Origin: Mesorhizobium sp. J18
GTDB taxonomy: Bacteria > Pseudomonadota > Alphaproteobacteria > Rhizobiales > Rhizobiaceae
Assembly (NCBI RefSeq): GCF_007829525.1
Contig: NZ_VLJP01000031.1
Span: forward strand, 1 to 38,658
Direction of reading: 5' to 3'
DNA: 38,658 bases
Part shown: positions 1 through 6,679 of the stretch, one piece after another
Layout: the number at the start of each line of letters is the position of its first letter
Numbering within the stretch: the first letter of the stretch is position 1
Notes under the pieces: model-generated
What the model was told of the DNA's origin: nothing
The model's input: the letters and a program-made list of their open reading frames with translations, nothing else
Database searches by the model: none
Translations under genes and position numbers: made by a program

Positions 1-22
1 GGTTGTGTTGCAAATTTTCTGG
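1..22 (+). repeat. IS6 left terminal inverted repeat
   Basis: It pairs with 801-822 at about 16 of 22 positions, including an unbroken nine-base TGTTGCAAA core. The repeat lies just beyond the transposase stop codon. Confidence 0.75.
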
Positions 23-54
23 AGGGCACTCGGCGCCACTTTGCCGGACGCAAT

Positions 55-753
55 TCAGGCGGCAATTGCCTCGAACTGTTGCTTGAGTGACGGAGCTGGG
101 TTGAAGGCGAACCGCCCTTGCCGCTTGCGCATCATATGAACCATCTCGATGCCGGCCAGGGTGATGGCTGCCGAGGAGAATGCTTTGAAGCCCATCATCG
201 GTCGTACCCGCCGCTTGATACGTCGGTGATCCTGCTCGATCCGGTTGTTGAGGTATTTGCTGCTTCGGATGCGGATCGCCTTCAATTGGCGCCGTGACCG
301 ATCCTTCAACCGGCTCTCGGCGTCGCAGAAAATGATTGCTTCCCGGTTGGTTTGGCTGCCGTCGATGACGATACGATCCGGGCGGCCATGGCGGGCCAAA
401 GCCTTGCGCATGAAGCGCTTCGCCGCCGGCAGGTCACGGTGTTTGCTGAACCAGAATTCCACCGTGTCGCCTGCGCTATCGATCGCCCTGTAGAGGTACA
501 TCCACTGGCCGCGAACCTTAATATACGTCTCGTCCAAATGCCACTTGCCACCGACGGCTCGCTTCCGTCGATTGAAGCTCTTCAATAGCACCGGCGAGAA
601 ATAGACCACCCAGCGGTGTATCGTCGAATGATCGATGCCGATGCCGCGCTCGGCCATCATCTCCTTCAGATCTCGCAAGCTCAGGCCGTATGCCAGATAC
701 CACCGCACACACAGCAAGATAACGGATCGATCGAAATGACGGCCTTTGAACAT
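55..753 (-). CDS. IS6-family DDE transposase
   Basis: A 232-residue transposase, the full length for IS6. It begins with the zinc-finger/helix-turn-helix type region (residues 1-60, with the conserved LSLRDLKEMMAERGI pattern) followed by the RNase-H-like catalytic core. The DDE triad can be read as D74 (HLDETY), D131 (VIDGSQ) and E173 (RIEQDH), with the conserved basic helix HRRIKRR after the glutamate. It would catalyse replicative transposition and cointegrate formation. No frameshift is visible and both terminal repeats are present, so this copy may be active. A short relic of a second IS6 copy lies at 6554-6613. Family identity is secure; the exact IS name is not known. Confidence 0.92.
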   Translation of the reverse strand: MFKGRHFDRSVILLCVRWYLAYGLSLRDLKEMMAERGIGIDHSTIHRWVVYFSPVLLKSFNRRKRAVGGKWHLDETYIKVRGQWMYLYRAIDSAGDTVEFWFSKHRDLPAAKRFMRKALARHGRPDRIVIDGSQTNREAIIFCDAESRLKDRSRRQLKAIRIRSSKYLNNRIEQDHRRIKRRVRPMMGFKAFSSAAITLAGIEMVHMMRKRQGRFAFNPAPSLKQQFEAIAA

Positions 754-800
754 GCAATACGCTCCGAAATTGGAGCTGACCTCATGCCATCACCTCGTTG

Positions 801-822
801 CTGAAAAGTTTGCAACAGATCC
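801..822 (-). repeat. IS6 right terminal inverted repeat
   Basis: Reverse-complement partner of 1-22. It lies about 50 bp upstream of the transposase start, the usual layout for IS6 elements. Confidence 0.75.
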
Positions 823-1091
823 AGTCGAAGACCCATGGGGGAGCAGGGTTCGGTTGAGGGCGATCTAGAAGGACGTGCGGAGTTTCTGTGCCTGGTCTGT
901 CGCCTTCCCGCCACCGTCGCCGGATATGGGCTTGTTCAGGGTACCGCCAAGCCAGCCGTGCCGTTCGATGTGTGTCCTACGTGCTAACAGGAGGTTCGCT
1001 TTCGACGCGAAGTCGAACATCGCGGTCGCCGCACATCTGTCTCAAAAGTGGCGCCCGCTATCATAATTTGAATCCTAACAGAAAGAGCCAG

Positions 1092-2069
1092 ATGCTGTAC
1101 CGTCAATCATCATTCCTTATTGCGGGCTTCACGACGATTTCGATACTTGTGGCCGCGCCATCTACAGCAAGCGCCGAGGTCGTTTCCAATACGGCACAAA
1201 GCGTGACACTGGATCAGGCAGCGGTGAGTAAGGCGATCGGAGGCATTGCCGTCAAGTTGCGCGAAGATTATGTGTTCCCGGATAAGGGGGCGCAGGCGGC
1301 GGCTGCGCTAGAGAAGGCGTTGAGCGAGAATGCCTATGCCGGCGTCGCTGATCCAGCCCAGTTCGCGTTACAACTGACCGAACAACTCCGAGCGATCACC
1401 AAGGACAGCCATATGAGGGTGATCTTTGGCTCGCCGTTTCGCAACCAGCCGCCGCCGACCGCGCCGCAGGATGCCGGCTTCGAGGTGAGGCGACTCGACG
1501 GCAATATCGGATACATCCACCTGGCGCGCTTCGTTCCGCCCGAAGTTTTCAATCCGGCGGCCGACGCCGCTATGCGCAGGCTGTCGGACACTGCCGCGCT
1601 CATCATCGACATGCGGGACAACGGGGGAGGCCATCCGGGGTCTGTGGCCTATCTTGCCAGCTTCTTCCTCGACCCGGCCAAGCGCGTTCACATCAACGAC
1701 CTCATCTGGCGCAATCGTGGGACGTCAACGTTCAGGACGGAGTCGTTCTGGAGCTCGCCGACGCCGGTGAGCTATCTCGGCAAGCCCGTCTATGTGCTGG
1801 TCGGTCCAAAGACTTACTCGGCCGGTGAGGAATTTGCCTACGACCTGCAAGTGCTCAAGCGCGCAACCGTGGTTGGTGAGAAAACACGTGGAGGCGCAAA
1901 CCCGGGCGGACTTAATGACCTCGGTTCCGACCTCTTCGTGGTGGTGCCGACCGGCAGGGCCGAAAATCCGATTACACGCAGCAACTGGGGCGGCGTCGGT
2001 GTTCTGCCCGATGTTCAGGCCGCGTCAGAAGCTGCGGAATCTACTGCGATCGCGCTGGCAAAGGGCTGA
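1092..2069 (+). CDS. Exported S41-family (tail-specific type) serine peptidase
   Basis: A 325-residue protein starting at the ATG at 1092. This start is chosen because it opens a classic signal peptide (residues 1-28: basic MLYRQ, hydrophobic stretch, ASA cleavage site); the frame stays open upstream to 888, but that extension does not look like an export signal. After an N-terminal cap (about 40-130) comes the S41 catalytic domain: GNIGYIHLARF (138-147), IIDMRDNGGG (171-180), the nucleophile region TYSAGEEFAY with Ser243, and VGEKTRGGANPG (261-272). This layout, without an obvious PDZ domain, resembles the IRBP/tricorn-like branch rather than CtpA. It probably acts in the periplasm or at the envelope; the substrate is unknown. 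It stands alone between an IS6 element and the SRAP gene. Confidence 0.82.
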   Translation: MLYRQSSFLIAGFTTISILVAAPSTASAEVVSNTAQSVTLDQAAVSKAIGGIAVKLREDYVFPDKGAQAAAALEKALSENAYAGVADPAQFALQLTEQLRAITKDSHMRVIFGSPFRNQPPPTAPQDAGFEVRRLDGNIGYIHLARFVPPEVFNPAADAAMRRLSDTAALIIDMRDNGGGHPGSVAYLASFFLDPAKRVHINDLIWRNRGTSTFRTESFWSSPTPVSYLGKPVYVLVGPKTYSAGEEFAYDLQVLKRATVVGEKTRGGANPGGLNDLGSDLFVVVPTGRAENPITRSNWGGVGVLPDVQAASEAAESTAIALAKG

Positions 2070-2298
2070 TCGAGACCAGCACCGCGCATGGTCGGCTCCC
2101 GACTGGTTGCGATCGTTCGCATCGCGAGCCGCCGTCCATGGTTAACATCTGAATGCAAGACGGCGGCCAGCGCGGTCGAAACCAGAGTGGTGGGCGAGCT
2201 TTTCGTGTGGCGCGCGACGGGCTCCTCAACACAGAGATACGAGTTCGTTCACATTGATGCACGGGAATAGGGCCGACGCGTCTTAATGACTCACGCGT

Positions 2299-2889
2299 TC
2301 AGCCCACCTGCTCGACATTGAGCGTTCCAGCCGGCAACGGTCGGATCAGGGATTGCGCGGGAACCGAGGGGTCGAGCCAATCGATCCAGACGCCGCGTTC
2401 GAGAATGACGATCTGGCGGTCATGATAGGGCCCGATGTCGGGCCCGGGTTCCATGGTCAGCATGGTGAAGGCCTCTCCGACGTCGTTGGTCTCCCGCCAG
2501 ATGCCGGCGATGCAGAAGATCGGTTCGTCACGCTTTGTGAAGAGCCACTTGTCCTTCCGCTTCTTTCCCTTCTCGGCCGGATCAGTGAACTCGTAGAAGC
2601 CGTCTGCGACGATCAGGCAGCGGTTCGACGTGAACTCGCGCGCTTCCGAGCGGAAATTGTAGACGGGCCGCTTGTTCGGGCCCGGCCAGCTCCATCGCCG
2701 CTGCACCAGGTCCCCTTCGCCACGAACTCCTTCGATGCTCCGGATGATCGGGGCTATGTCTGTAATCTTGATGTCCTCGCGAGCTGGGATATTCGGTGTT
2801 CCCTCGCCGAAGCGAATCTTGATCTTTAGATCCGCGAAGTCCTCCACGATCGAAGCGACATCCACCATCAGTCGATAGTCATTGCACAT
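2299..2889 (-). CDS. SRAP (SOS response-associated peptidase) family, YedK/HMCES-like
   Basis: A 196-residue protein of the family that covalently captures abasic sites in single-stranded DNA as thiazolidine crosslinks through an N-terminal cysteine. The start is fixed by the family rule that Cys2 follows the initiator Met (MCNDY). The other key residues are visible by eye alignment to YedK: N78 in VYNFRSEA (YedK N75), E100 in GFYEF (E105) and H156 in YHDRQIVIL (H160). It appears intact and functional. It is divergent from the degenerate SRAP-like gene that starts 61 bp away, so both share one promoter region (2890-2950). Family identity is firm; damage-induced regulation is only inferred from the family. 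Confidence 0.9.
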   Translation of the reverse strand: MCNDYRLMVDVASIVEDFADLKIKIRFGEGTPNIPAREDIKITDIAPIIRSIEGVRGEGDLVQRRWSWPGPNKRPVYNFRSEAREFTSNRCLIVADGFYEFTDPAEKGKKRKDKWLFTKRDEPIFCIAGIWRETNDVGEAFTMLTMEPGPDIGPYHDRQIVILERGVWIDWLDPSVPAQSLIRPLPAGTLNVEQVG

Positions 2890-2950
2890 CGGCCCTCCGT
2901 CTCCGATCGCCGTTGCGTCGCGATCATGTTCTTGTTATGTTCGCATCACT

Positions 2951-3458
2951 ATGAGCGCGAAGGCTTTCGATTCCGACGTATCGCTCGACGAACGCCGGGT
3001 CATCATAAGGCGGTACGGCGGCGATGTTGAGATGGTGGAGCTTCCTTGGGGGGCTTCAGCCGCGTGAACCCGGAGGCAGGCCTTTTACCGTTGTAGGAGC
3101 CGAAGGCAGGACGTTTCCCAGCCATCGCTGTCTGGTTCCTGCGTCCGAGTTCCGGCACCGCAGTCGAGGAAAGGCATACAGCTTCTCCCTCGCCGACGGC
3201 GACTGGTTCTATTTCGCCGGCATTTGGCGGCCGGCGACCCGCGATTGGCCGGAGGCCTACGCCATTTTGACCATCGCGGCAAACGACGATGTCGCGCGCT
3301 TCCACGACCGGCAAATGGCAGTGCTGAGGCGGGACCAGCGCATGGCGTGGCTTGATCTGACGCATCCCGAGGCGGAGTTGCTTCGTTCACTGCCGCCTGG
3401 CGCGTTCAAGGCCTCACATCAGCGCGTCGAATCTGCACAGATCGCCCTCGCCGTCTGA
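2951..3458 (+). pseudogene. Divergent SRAP-like gene broken by a +1 frameshift
   Basis: Two overlapping reading frames join into one SRAP-like protein of about 168 residues if one G is removed from the six-G run at 3048-3053. The upstream part then reads RRVIIRRYGGDVEMVELPWG and continues as LQPREPGGRPF. The rest shows family patterns (SHRCLVPASEF, FYFAGIWR, ARFHDRQMAVL). Compared with the neighbouring SRAP protein it has no Cys2 and no N-terminal third. The Asn of the VYN motif is replaced by Val, and the glutamate position is not clearly kept; the His of FHDRQ remains. It may be a remodelled paralogue that lost crosslinking chemistry before or along with the frameshift. A sequencing error in the G run cannot be excluded. 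Confidence 0.7.
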
Positions 3459-3497
3459 AGCGTTGGCAAAGTCATGGCCCAAAGAGCGCAGTTCCTC

Positions 3498-4064
3498 TCA
3501 GTGAGGATCTGCGAACATTGTGAACGTTGCGAACCTGTCTTCATACGCTCGGACTCGTTCCAGTGCTGCTCCCGGAGAGCTGCCCTCTTGCAGCATCTGG
3601 TGGAATAGGACGTGAACGAAGAGCGCGGCGTCGCCACCGTCGGGATAGCCTTCGGGGGCGATATAGGCAGCAACACCGCCATTCAGGAATGGTCTGCCAA
3701 ACTCGCCCGATCCGGTTGCGCAGGCTGTGCTCACTACGATTCGGCTCGGTAGATTTGCGCGTTCCGCGATTGCGCGTGGTGGCATCGAACCCCTTTCGAG
3801 CGCCGAAACGTCGATGCTCTCGTCGAAAGCGCCGAACACAATGCCGTGGTCGTCCCCATGGCCACAGATGACGATATAGCGCGGCGCCGCGTCGCCCTGC
3901 TCAAGGACGCGGAGAAAATCCTCAGGGGTTCCGATCAAATGAAGTAGCACCGTTGCCCCCAGACTTTCCAGGACGGCTCGTATAACCAAGGCTTCGCGCG
4001 CCTCTCCGATTGCCACGACCGCGATCGGCACCCGGGGACGGTAGAATCTCTCGTCAATCAGCAT
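3498..4064 (-). CDS. Small caspase/CHAT-like hydrolase, stand-alone
   Basis: A 188-residue protein from the ATG at 4064; a GTG at 4124 would add 20 basic residues, and neither start has a clear ribosome binding site. It has the pattern of a clan CD (caspase, gingipain, CHAT) cysteine peptidase fold: a strand plus histidine in YIVICGHGDDHG (His69), then a strand plus cysteine in RIVVSTACATGSG (Cys115). A CHAT-like tail follows (NGGVAAYIAPEGYPDGGD, then FHQMLQEGSSPGAALERVRAYED). There are no extra domains, no signal peptide and no membrane segment. The order His-Cys and the spacing of about 46 residues fit a minimal catalytic domain. It converges on the SRAP-like pseudogene. Function is unknown; being a signalling or defence protease is only a possibility. 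Confidence 0.55.
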   Translation of the reverse strand: MLIDERFYRPRVPIAVVAIGEAREALVIRAVLESLGATVLLHLIGTPEDFLRVLEQGDAAPRYIVICGHGDDHGIVFGAFDESIDVSALERGSMPPRAIAERANLPSRIVVSTACATGSGEFGRPFLNGGVAAYIAPEGYPDGGDAALFVHVLFHQMLQEGSSPGAALERVRAYEDRFATFTMFADPH

Positions 4065-4483
4065 GCGCGGAAGCCTGCCACGTAAATTGCGCGATCGCCA
4101 TCGCTTCAGGCAGGTCGGCAACACGGGCTGCTAAGGGCGGCAGCACACGGCAAGCCCCAGCCTTGTGGAGAGGACAGCAACATATCCGGCCGGGCGCGAG
4201 GACGTCGCTGCACGGCGCGGCTCTCCGCCACCGCACCATAGAATTCTGGATTGAGGGCAGTCGTCGCCGATCGACGCGCAGCACAGGGTAGCTCAGAGTC
4301 CTGCCGCTTAATGGTGAAATCCCAGACACACCTGAGGGTCGTCAGGAACAAGCCAATCCCGCTCTTCTGCGATGGCTTTCCTGGTCCGGCTTCGGGTCTT
4401 CCACGATCAACCCACGAGGGGTCCGCTAGCCAGCTGCGGCCGCTTGGCTTCGCCGTCGCGGTGATCGCGACCGGAGCCGGACA
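4065..4483. other. 419 bp without a recognised gene
   Basis: Between the caspase-like gene and the leader of the 60-residue gene. A minus-strand frame at 4054-4329 ends across the start of the caspase-like gene. Its last 30 residues look mildly protein-like, but the rest does not and no family is recognised. I see no transposase remnant or RNA gene here. Confidence 0.5.
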
Positions 4484-4533
4484 CTGACGGAGCCATCGAG
4501 CGGGAATTGGCCCGCTCCTGATGGAGCCCTCAG
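4484..4533 (+). promoter_or_regulatory. Extended hairpin containing the Shine-Dalgarno of the 60-aa gene
   Basis: GAGCGGG (4498-4504) and CCCGCTC (4511-4517) form a perfect 7-bp stem with loop AATTGG. CCATC (4493-4497) pairs with GATGG (4520-4524). GG (4489-4490) can pair with CC (4528-4529), and CTGA (4484-4487) with TCAG (4530-4533). The ribosome binding site GGAG (4523-4526) lies inside the 3' arm, and the structure ends at the base before the ATG. It could act as a translational switch. A similar arrangement precedes the DUF1419 gene. Confidence 0.5.
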
Positions 4534-4716
4534 ATGTCGCACGATCTCTCCCTCGCCCAGAACCGTGCCTTCCACCTCGCCCGCACGTTGATGGTCCTGG
4601 TCACCCTCTTCCAGGTCGACGGCGAATACGGCGTCCTCCCGAGCGACGAGCTCGACGACGCCGAAGTCGACATCATTCACGAATTCGATCCTTACGAGGT
4701 CAGACCGGCTCATTGA
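4534..4716 (+). CDS. Conserved-looking 60-residue protein of a rhizobial plasmid module
   Basis: A small acidic protein (first half hydrophobic/helical, second half rich in D/E: DELDDAEVDIIHEFDPYE). The start ATG at 4534 has a good ribosome binding site, GGAG seven bases upstream. I do not assign a function. Its placement just upstream of a DUF3991/TOPRIM gene and a DUF1419 gene is one I recall from rhizobial plasmids, which suggests a plasmid housekeeping or DNA-processing context. The stop codon TGA (4714-4716) lies within a perfect hairpin (4705-4721). No signal peptide, metal motif or DNA-binding motif is evident. Confidence 0.6.
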   Translation: MSHDLSLAQNRAFHLARTLMVLVTLFQVDGEYGVLPSDELDDAEVDIIHEFDPYEVRPAH

Positions 4717-4721
4717 GCCGG
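4705..4721 (+). terminator. Hairpin across the stop codon of the 60-aa gene
   Basis: CCGGCTC (4705-4711), loop ATT, GAGCCGG (4715-4721): a perfect 7-bp GC-rich stem. It is followed by CCTTTCCTCC, only weakly T-rich, so an intrinsic terminator or mRNA 3'-end stabiliser is possible but unproven. Confidence 0.35.
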
Positions 4722-4738
4722 CCTTTCCTCCGGGGATG

Positions 4739-4922
4739 CCGCTTGCGAGCGGTCGGCGGCAAGGGAGGCTGCGCCGCGGCTGGCCTGCGGGCCAGGACTG
4801 CCAAAATCGTCAGTTGCCAGCCGCGCCCTTGCCCCCTTCGCTCTTCGCGGCAGGCGGAATGGGCCTCGCGGTGTGCGGGGAAGAAAACCCGAGCAGGAAA
4901 GGCCGGCGCCGACGGGCGCCGG
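4739..4922 (+). ncRNA. Candidate structured leader RNA upstream of the DUF3991/TOPRIM gene
   Basis: Four structures occur in 184 bases with no credible coding sequence. Hairpin CCGCT-TGCG-AGCGG lies at 4739-4752. A long stem pairs GGCAAGGG (4758-4765) with CCCTTGCC (4826-4833) and, after a 9-nt one-sided loop, CGCGGCTGGC (4775-4784) with GCCAGCCGCG (4816-4825). Inside it, ACTG (4797-4800) can pair with CAGT (4811-4814), while CTGGCC/GGCCAG (4780-4785, 4790-4795) offers a competing fold. CCGGCGCC-GACG-GGCGCCGG lies at 4903-4922, nine bases before the ATG at 4932. The 18 bp of perfect long-range pairing and the mutually exclusive folds suggest a cis-regulatory RNA. GC-rich background alone could still explain part of this. 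Confidence 0.4.
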
Positions 4923-4931
4923 AAACGAGCT

Positions 4932-5888
4932 ATGGAGAGGAACGACGTTGAAGAGCTGAAAGAGCGCGTCCCTTGCGCTGCCGTGCTGGAGAAGGCCGGC
5001 TTCGCGCTCGACCTGAACGAAAGCACGCGCCGGGCGATGAAGTACCGCCGGGGCGACGACATCGTCATTGTCATCCACGACGGAAAGGGCTGGTTCGATC
5101 CGCTGTCCGAGGCCAAAGGCGATGTGTACGCACTCGTTGCTCACCTCGATCACGTCGGGTTTGCCGAATGCCTCGACCGCGTGGCGGAGCTCGTAGGGTA
5201 TGTCCCAACCGAGCGCGTCTGGACACGGCCGGCGCGTGAGCACGATCCCGACATTGGCATCGCGGAGCGCTGGCGCCGACGCCGCAAATGTTGGCCCGGA
5301 TCTCTGACGTGGCGCTATCTCCGCAACGAACGCGTACTTTCCGAGGCAGTGATCCGGGCCGCGATCCGAAATGACAGGCTGCGCGAAGGGCCGCGCGGCA
5401 GCATGTGGGCCGCCCATACAGATGACGCTGGGCTTGTCACCGGATGGGAGGAGAGGGGGCCCGAGTGGCGCGGTTTCGCCACAGGCGGCGCCAAGATCCT
5501 GTTCCGCTTCGGCGCAGCCAACGCCTCACGGCTTTGCGTCACCGAGGCGGCGATCGATGCCATGAGCCTCGCTGTGATCGAGGACATGCGGCCCGACAGC
5601 CTGTTTGTCAGCACCGGCGGCGGCTGGTCGCCCTCGACGGAAGCGGCGATCCGCGCGCTTGTCATGCGGGACAATGCTCTGCTCGTCGCAGCCACCGACA
5701 ATAACGCGCAGGGCGATTCCTATGCCGAGCGTCTTCGCGCGATCGCGACAGAGACTTCCCGCCGCTTCGAGCGGCTGCGTCCGTCCGCGGAGGATTGGAA
5801 CGAGGAGCTCCGATTGGTGAGGGCGGAAAAGGAAAGAGAGGGAGGGATAGCCCGGCTGCCGCATGCCCGCCGGGCGCGTCAAGGGTGA
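4932..5888 (+). CDS. DUF3991 and TOPRIM domain protein
   Basis: A 318-residue protein starting at the ATG at 4932 (MERNDVEELKERVPCAAVL); the frame is open further upstream, but that stretch is the structured leader. The N-terminal half resembles the primase-like zinc/DUF3991 region of plasmid DNA-processing proteins (DGKGWFDPLSEAKGDVYALV near residues 51-70). The C-terminal half has a TOPRIM-like fold: strand plus glutamate in LCVTEAAIDAMSL and the acidic turn in LLVAATDNNAQGD. Such proteins are common on rhizobial plasmids near relaxase and replication genes and probably bind or process DNA; the activity is untested. It ends in a very basic tail, and its stop codon lies in a strong inverted repeat (5870-5925). 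Confidence 0.75.
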   Translation: MERNDVEELKERVPCAAVLEKAGFALDLNESTRRAMKYRRGDDIVIVIHDGKGWFDPLSEAKGDVYALVAHLDHVGFAECLDRVAELVGYVPTERVWTRPAREHDPDIGIAERWRRRRKCWPGSLTWRYLRNERVLSEAVIRAAIRNDRLREGPRGSMWAAHTDDAGLVTGWEERGPEWRGFATGGAKILFRFGAANASRLCVTEAAIDAMSLAVIEDMRPDSLFVSTGGGWSPSTEAAIRALVMRDNALLVAATDNNAQGDSYAERLRAIATETSRRFERLRPSAEDWNEELRLVRAEKEREGGIARLPHARRARQG

Positions 5889-5925
5889 AGCTTCGCCCGG
5901 CTTCGCCGGCCCTTGACCCGCCCGG
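5870..5925 (+). terminator. Long GC-rich inverted repeat over the 3' end of the TOPRIM gene
   Basis: CCGGGCG (5870-5876) pairs with CGCCCGG (5919-5925), and GTCAAGGG (5878-5885) with CCCTTGAC (5910-5917), interrupted only by a C-C mismatch: 15 bp in all. The apical part can form CCGGC-TTC-GCCGG. The TGA stop (5886-5888) sits at the top of the stem. There is no T tract, so it may be an mRNA stabiliser, a Rho-linked terminator or a conserved DNA site rather than a simple terminator. Confidence 0.45.
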
Positions 5926-5995
5926 ACGGAGAGGCGGCTGCGGGAAGGGGTCCTGAAGGGCTGAAGATGATGGCGAAATCGAGAGGATGAGCCGC

Positions 5996-6022
5996 GCTCC
6001 AGCCCGACAAGGCTGAAGGAGC
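5996..6022 (+). promoter_or_regulatory. Hairpin containing the Shine-Dalgarno of the DUF1419 gene
   Basis: GCTC (5996-5999) pairs with GAGC (6019-6022) and CAGCC (6000-6004) with GGCTG (6011-6015), with loop CGACAA and an AAG bulge. The ribosome binding site AAGGAG (6016-6021) is within the 3' arm, six bases before the ATG at 6028. It mirrors the arrangement upstream of the 60-residue gene. Confidence 0.45.
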
Positions 6023-6027
6023 CCGAC

Positions 6028-6225
6028 ATGACCCTCTCCGCTGGTATCCGCAAGGTGTTTCAAGGCGTCGCCGACCGGCGACAGATGTTTCGCATGTTCG
6101 ATCGTCACGCGCAGCGCCCGAACCGCTGGGCGAACCACCATAGCGCGCTTTCTCGCGGCGAATGGTTCGAAATCGCGCAGGCCGAACACGACCACATGTT
6201 CGAGATCCTGCCGCCATTATGGATG
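6028..6225 (+). pseudogene. DUF1419 protein, C-terminally truncated
   Basis: The first 66 residues (MTLSAGIRKVFQGVADRRQM..., with GEWFEIAQAEHDHMFEILPPLWM) match my recollection of the start of DUF1419 proteins, which are normally about 200 residues and found beside DUF3991/TOPRIM genes on rhizobial plasmids. After the Trp-Met at about 6225 the similarity ends and the frame runs into transposase-derived sequence. The gene was therefore cut by a rearrangement. The frame itself continues to 6663 as a chimaera. Function of the family is unknown. Confidence 0.6.
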
Positions 6226-6249
6226 ATTCTCCTTTTCTTCATCATGGCC

Positions 6250-6498
6250 TCGCGCACAGAATTCCTGACACTCCCGTACAAACTGGTCGGCAACCTTCAG
6301 ACTTACCTGATCCAGAACAAGACTTCGATGGTCGACTACTGCCACCGCTACTGGTCAGGTCAGCCGATCTCGAGCTCTCCGGCCGAAAGTGCCGCCAACA
6401 GCCTCGTGAATGCTCGTATGAACAAGAAGCGTCAGATGCGTTGGTCTCCCGTCGCCGCTCATCGCGTACTGCAGGTTCGGGCAGCGGTTGCTGACGTA
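6250..6498 (+). pseudogene. C-terminal transposase remnant (ISKra4-like)
   Basis: Residues fused in frame to the DUF1419 start include MVDYCHRYWSGQPISSS, then NSLVNARMNKKRQMRW and AAHRVLQVRAAVAD. This is the pattern near the C-terminus of transposases I associate with the ISKra4 group (DYG.RYR.G.PISSS followed by ANARM.K.RRMRWSP.GAHRV). No start, catalytic core or terminal repeats are present. The family name is tentative; the transposase nature is more certain. Confidence 0.5.
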
Positions 6499-6509
6499 GG
6501 CTCAAGCAA

Positions 6510-6534
6510 GTCAAGCTTGATCTTGCAGCTTGAC
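6510..6534. repeat. Palindrome at a junction of IS remnants
   Basis: GTCAAGCT (6510-6517) and AGCTTGAC (6527-6534) form a perfect 8-bp inverted repeat. It overlaps a second, nested palindrome (GCAAG-TCAAGCTTGA-T-CTTGC, 6506-6526). It sits between two transposase fragments and may be the end of a lost element. Confidence 0.4.
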
Positions 6535-6553
6535 CCCCATCCTTTTCCCGTCC

Positions 6554-6613
6554 CATCGGCGCATCAAGCGTCGTGTGCGGCCCATGCCCTGTTTCAAATC
6601 AATTGCAAGCGCG
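6554..6613 (+). pseudogene. Short IS6 transposase fragment
   Basis: Twenty residues (HRRIKRRVRPMPCFKSIASA) match the region after the catalytic glutamate of the intact IS6 transposase at 55-753 (HRRIKRRVRPMMGFKAFSSA), 15 of 20 identical by eye. No other part of the element remains here. Confidence 0.7.
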
Positions 6614-6679
6614 ATCGACACTCTGTATGCCTCCGGCAAAGGCCGTCTGCCTGGATCTGCTAAATCACGCGCTACAGTC

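Larger units (their letters stand above)
1..822 (-). mobile_element. IS6-family insertion sequence, apparently complete
   Basis: The element carries one transposase and is bounded by imperfect terminal inverted repeats. The left end at 1-22 starts GGTTGTGTTGCAAATTTTCT. The right end at 801-822, read on the other strand, starts GGATCTGTTGCAAACTTTTC. The core TGTTGCAAA is identical in both. A length of about 820 bp and a single transposase filling the element are typical of IS6. The left end coincides with the first base of the window, so the 8-bp target duplication expected for IS6 cannot be checked. Confidence 0.85.

Noticed and set aside
4521-4931. Upstream extension of the DUF3991/TOPRIM reading frame
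   Set aside because: It reads through the 60-residue gene and the structured leader in another frame with Arg/Pro-rich shadow composition.
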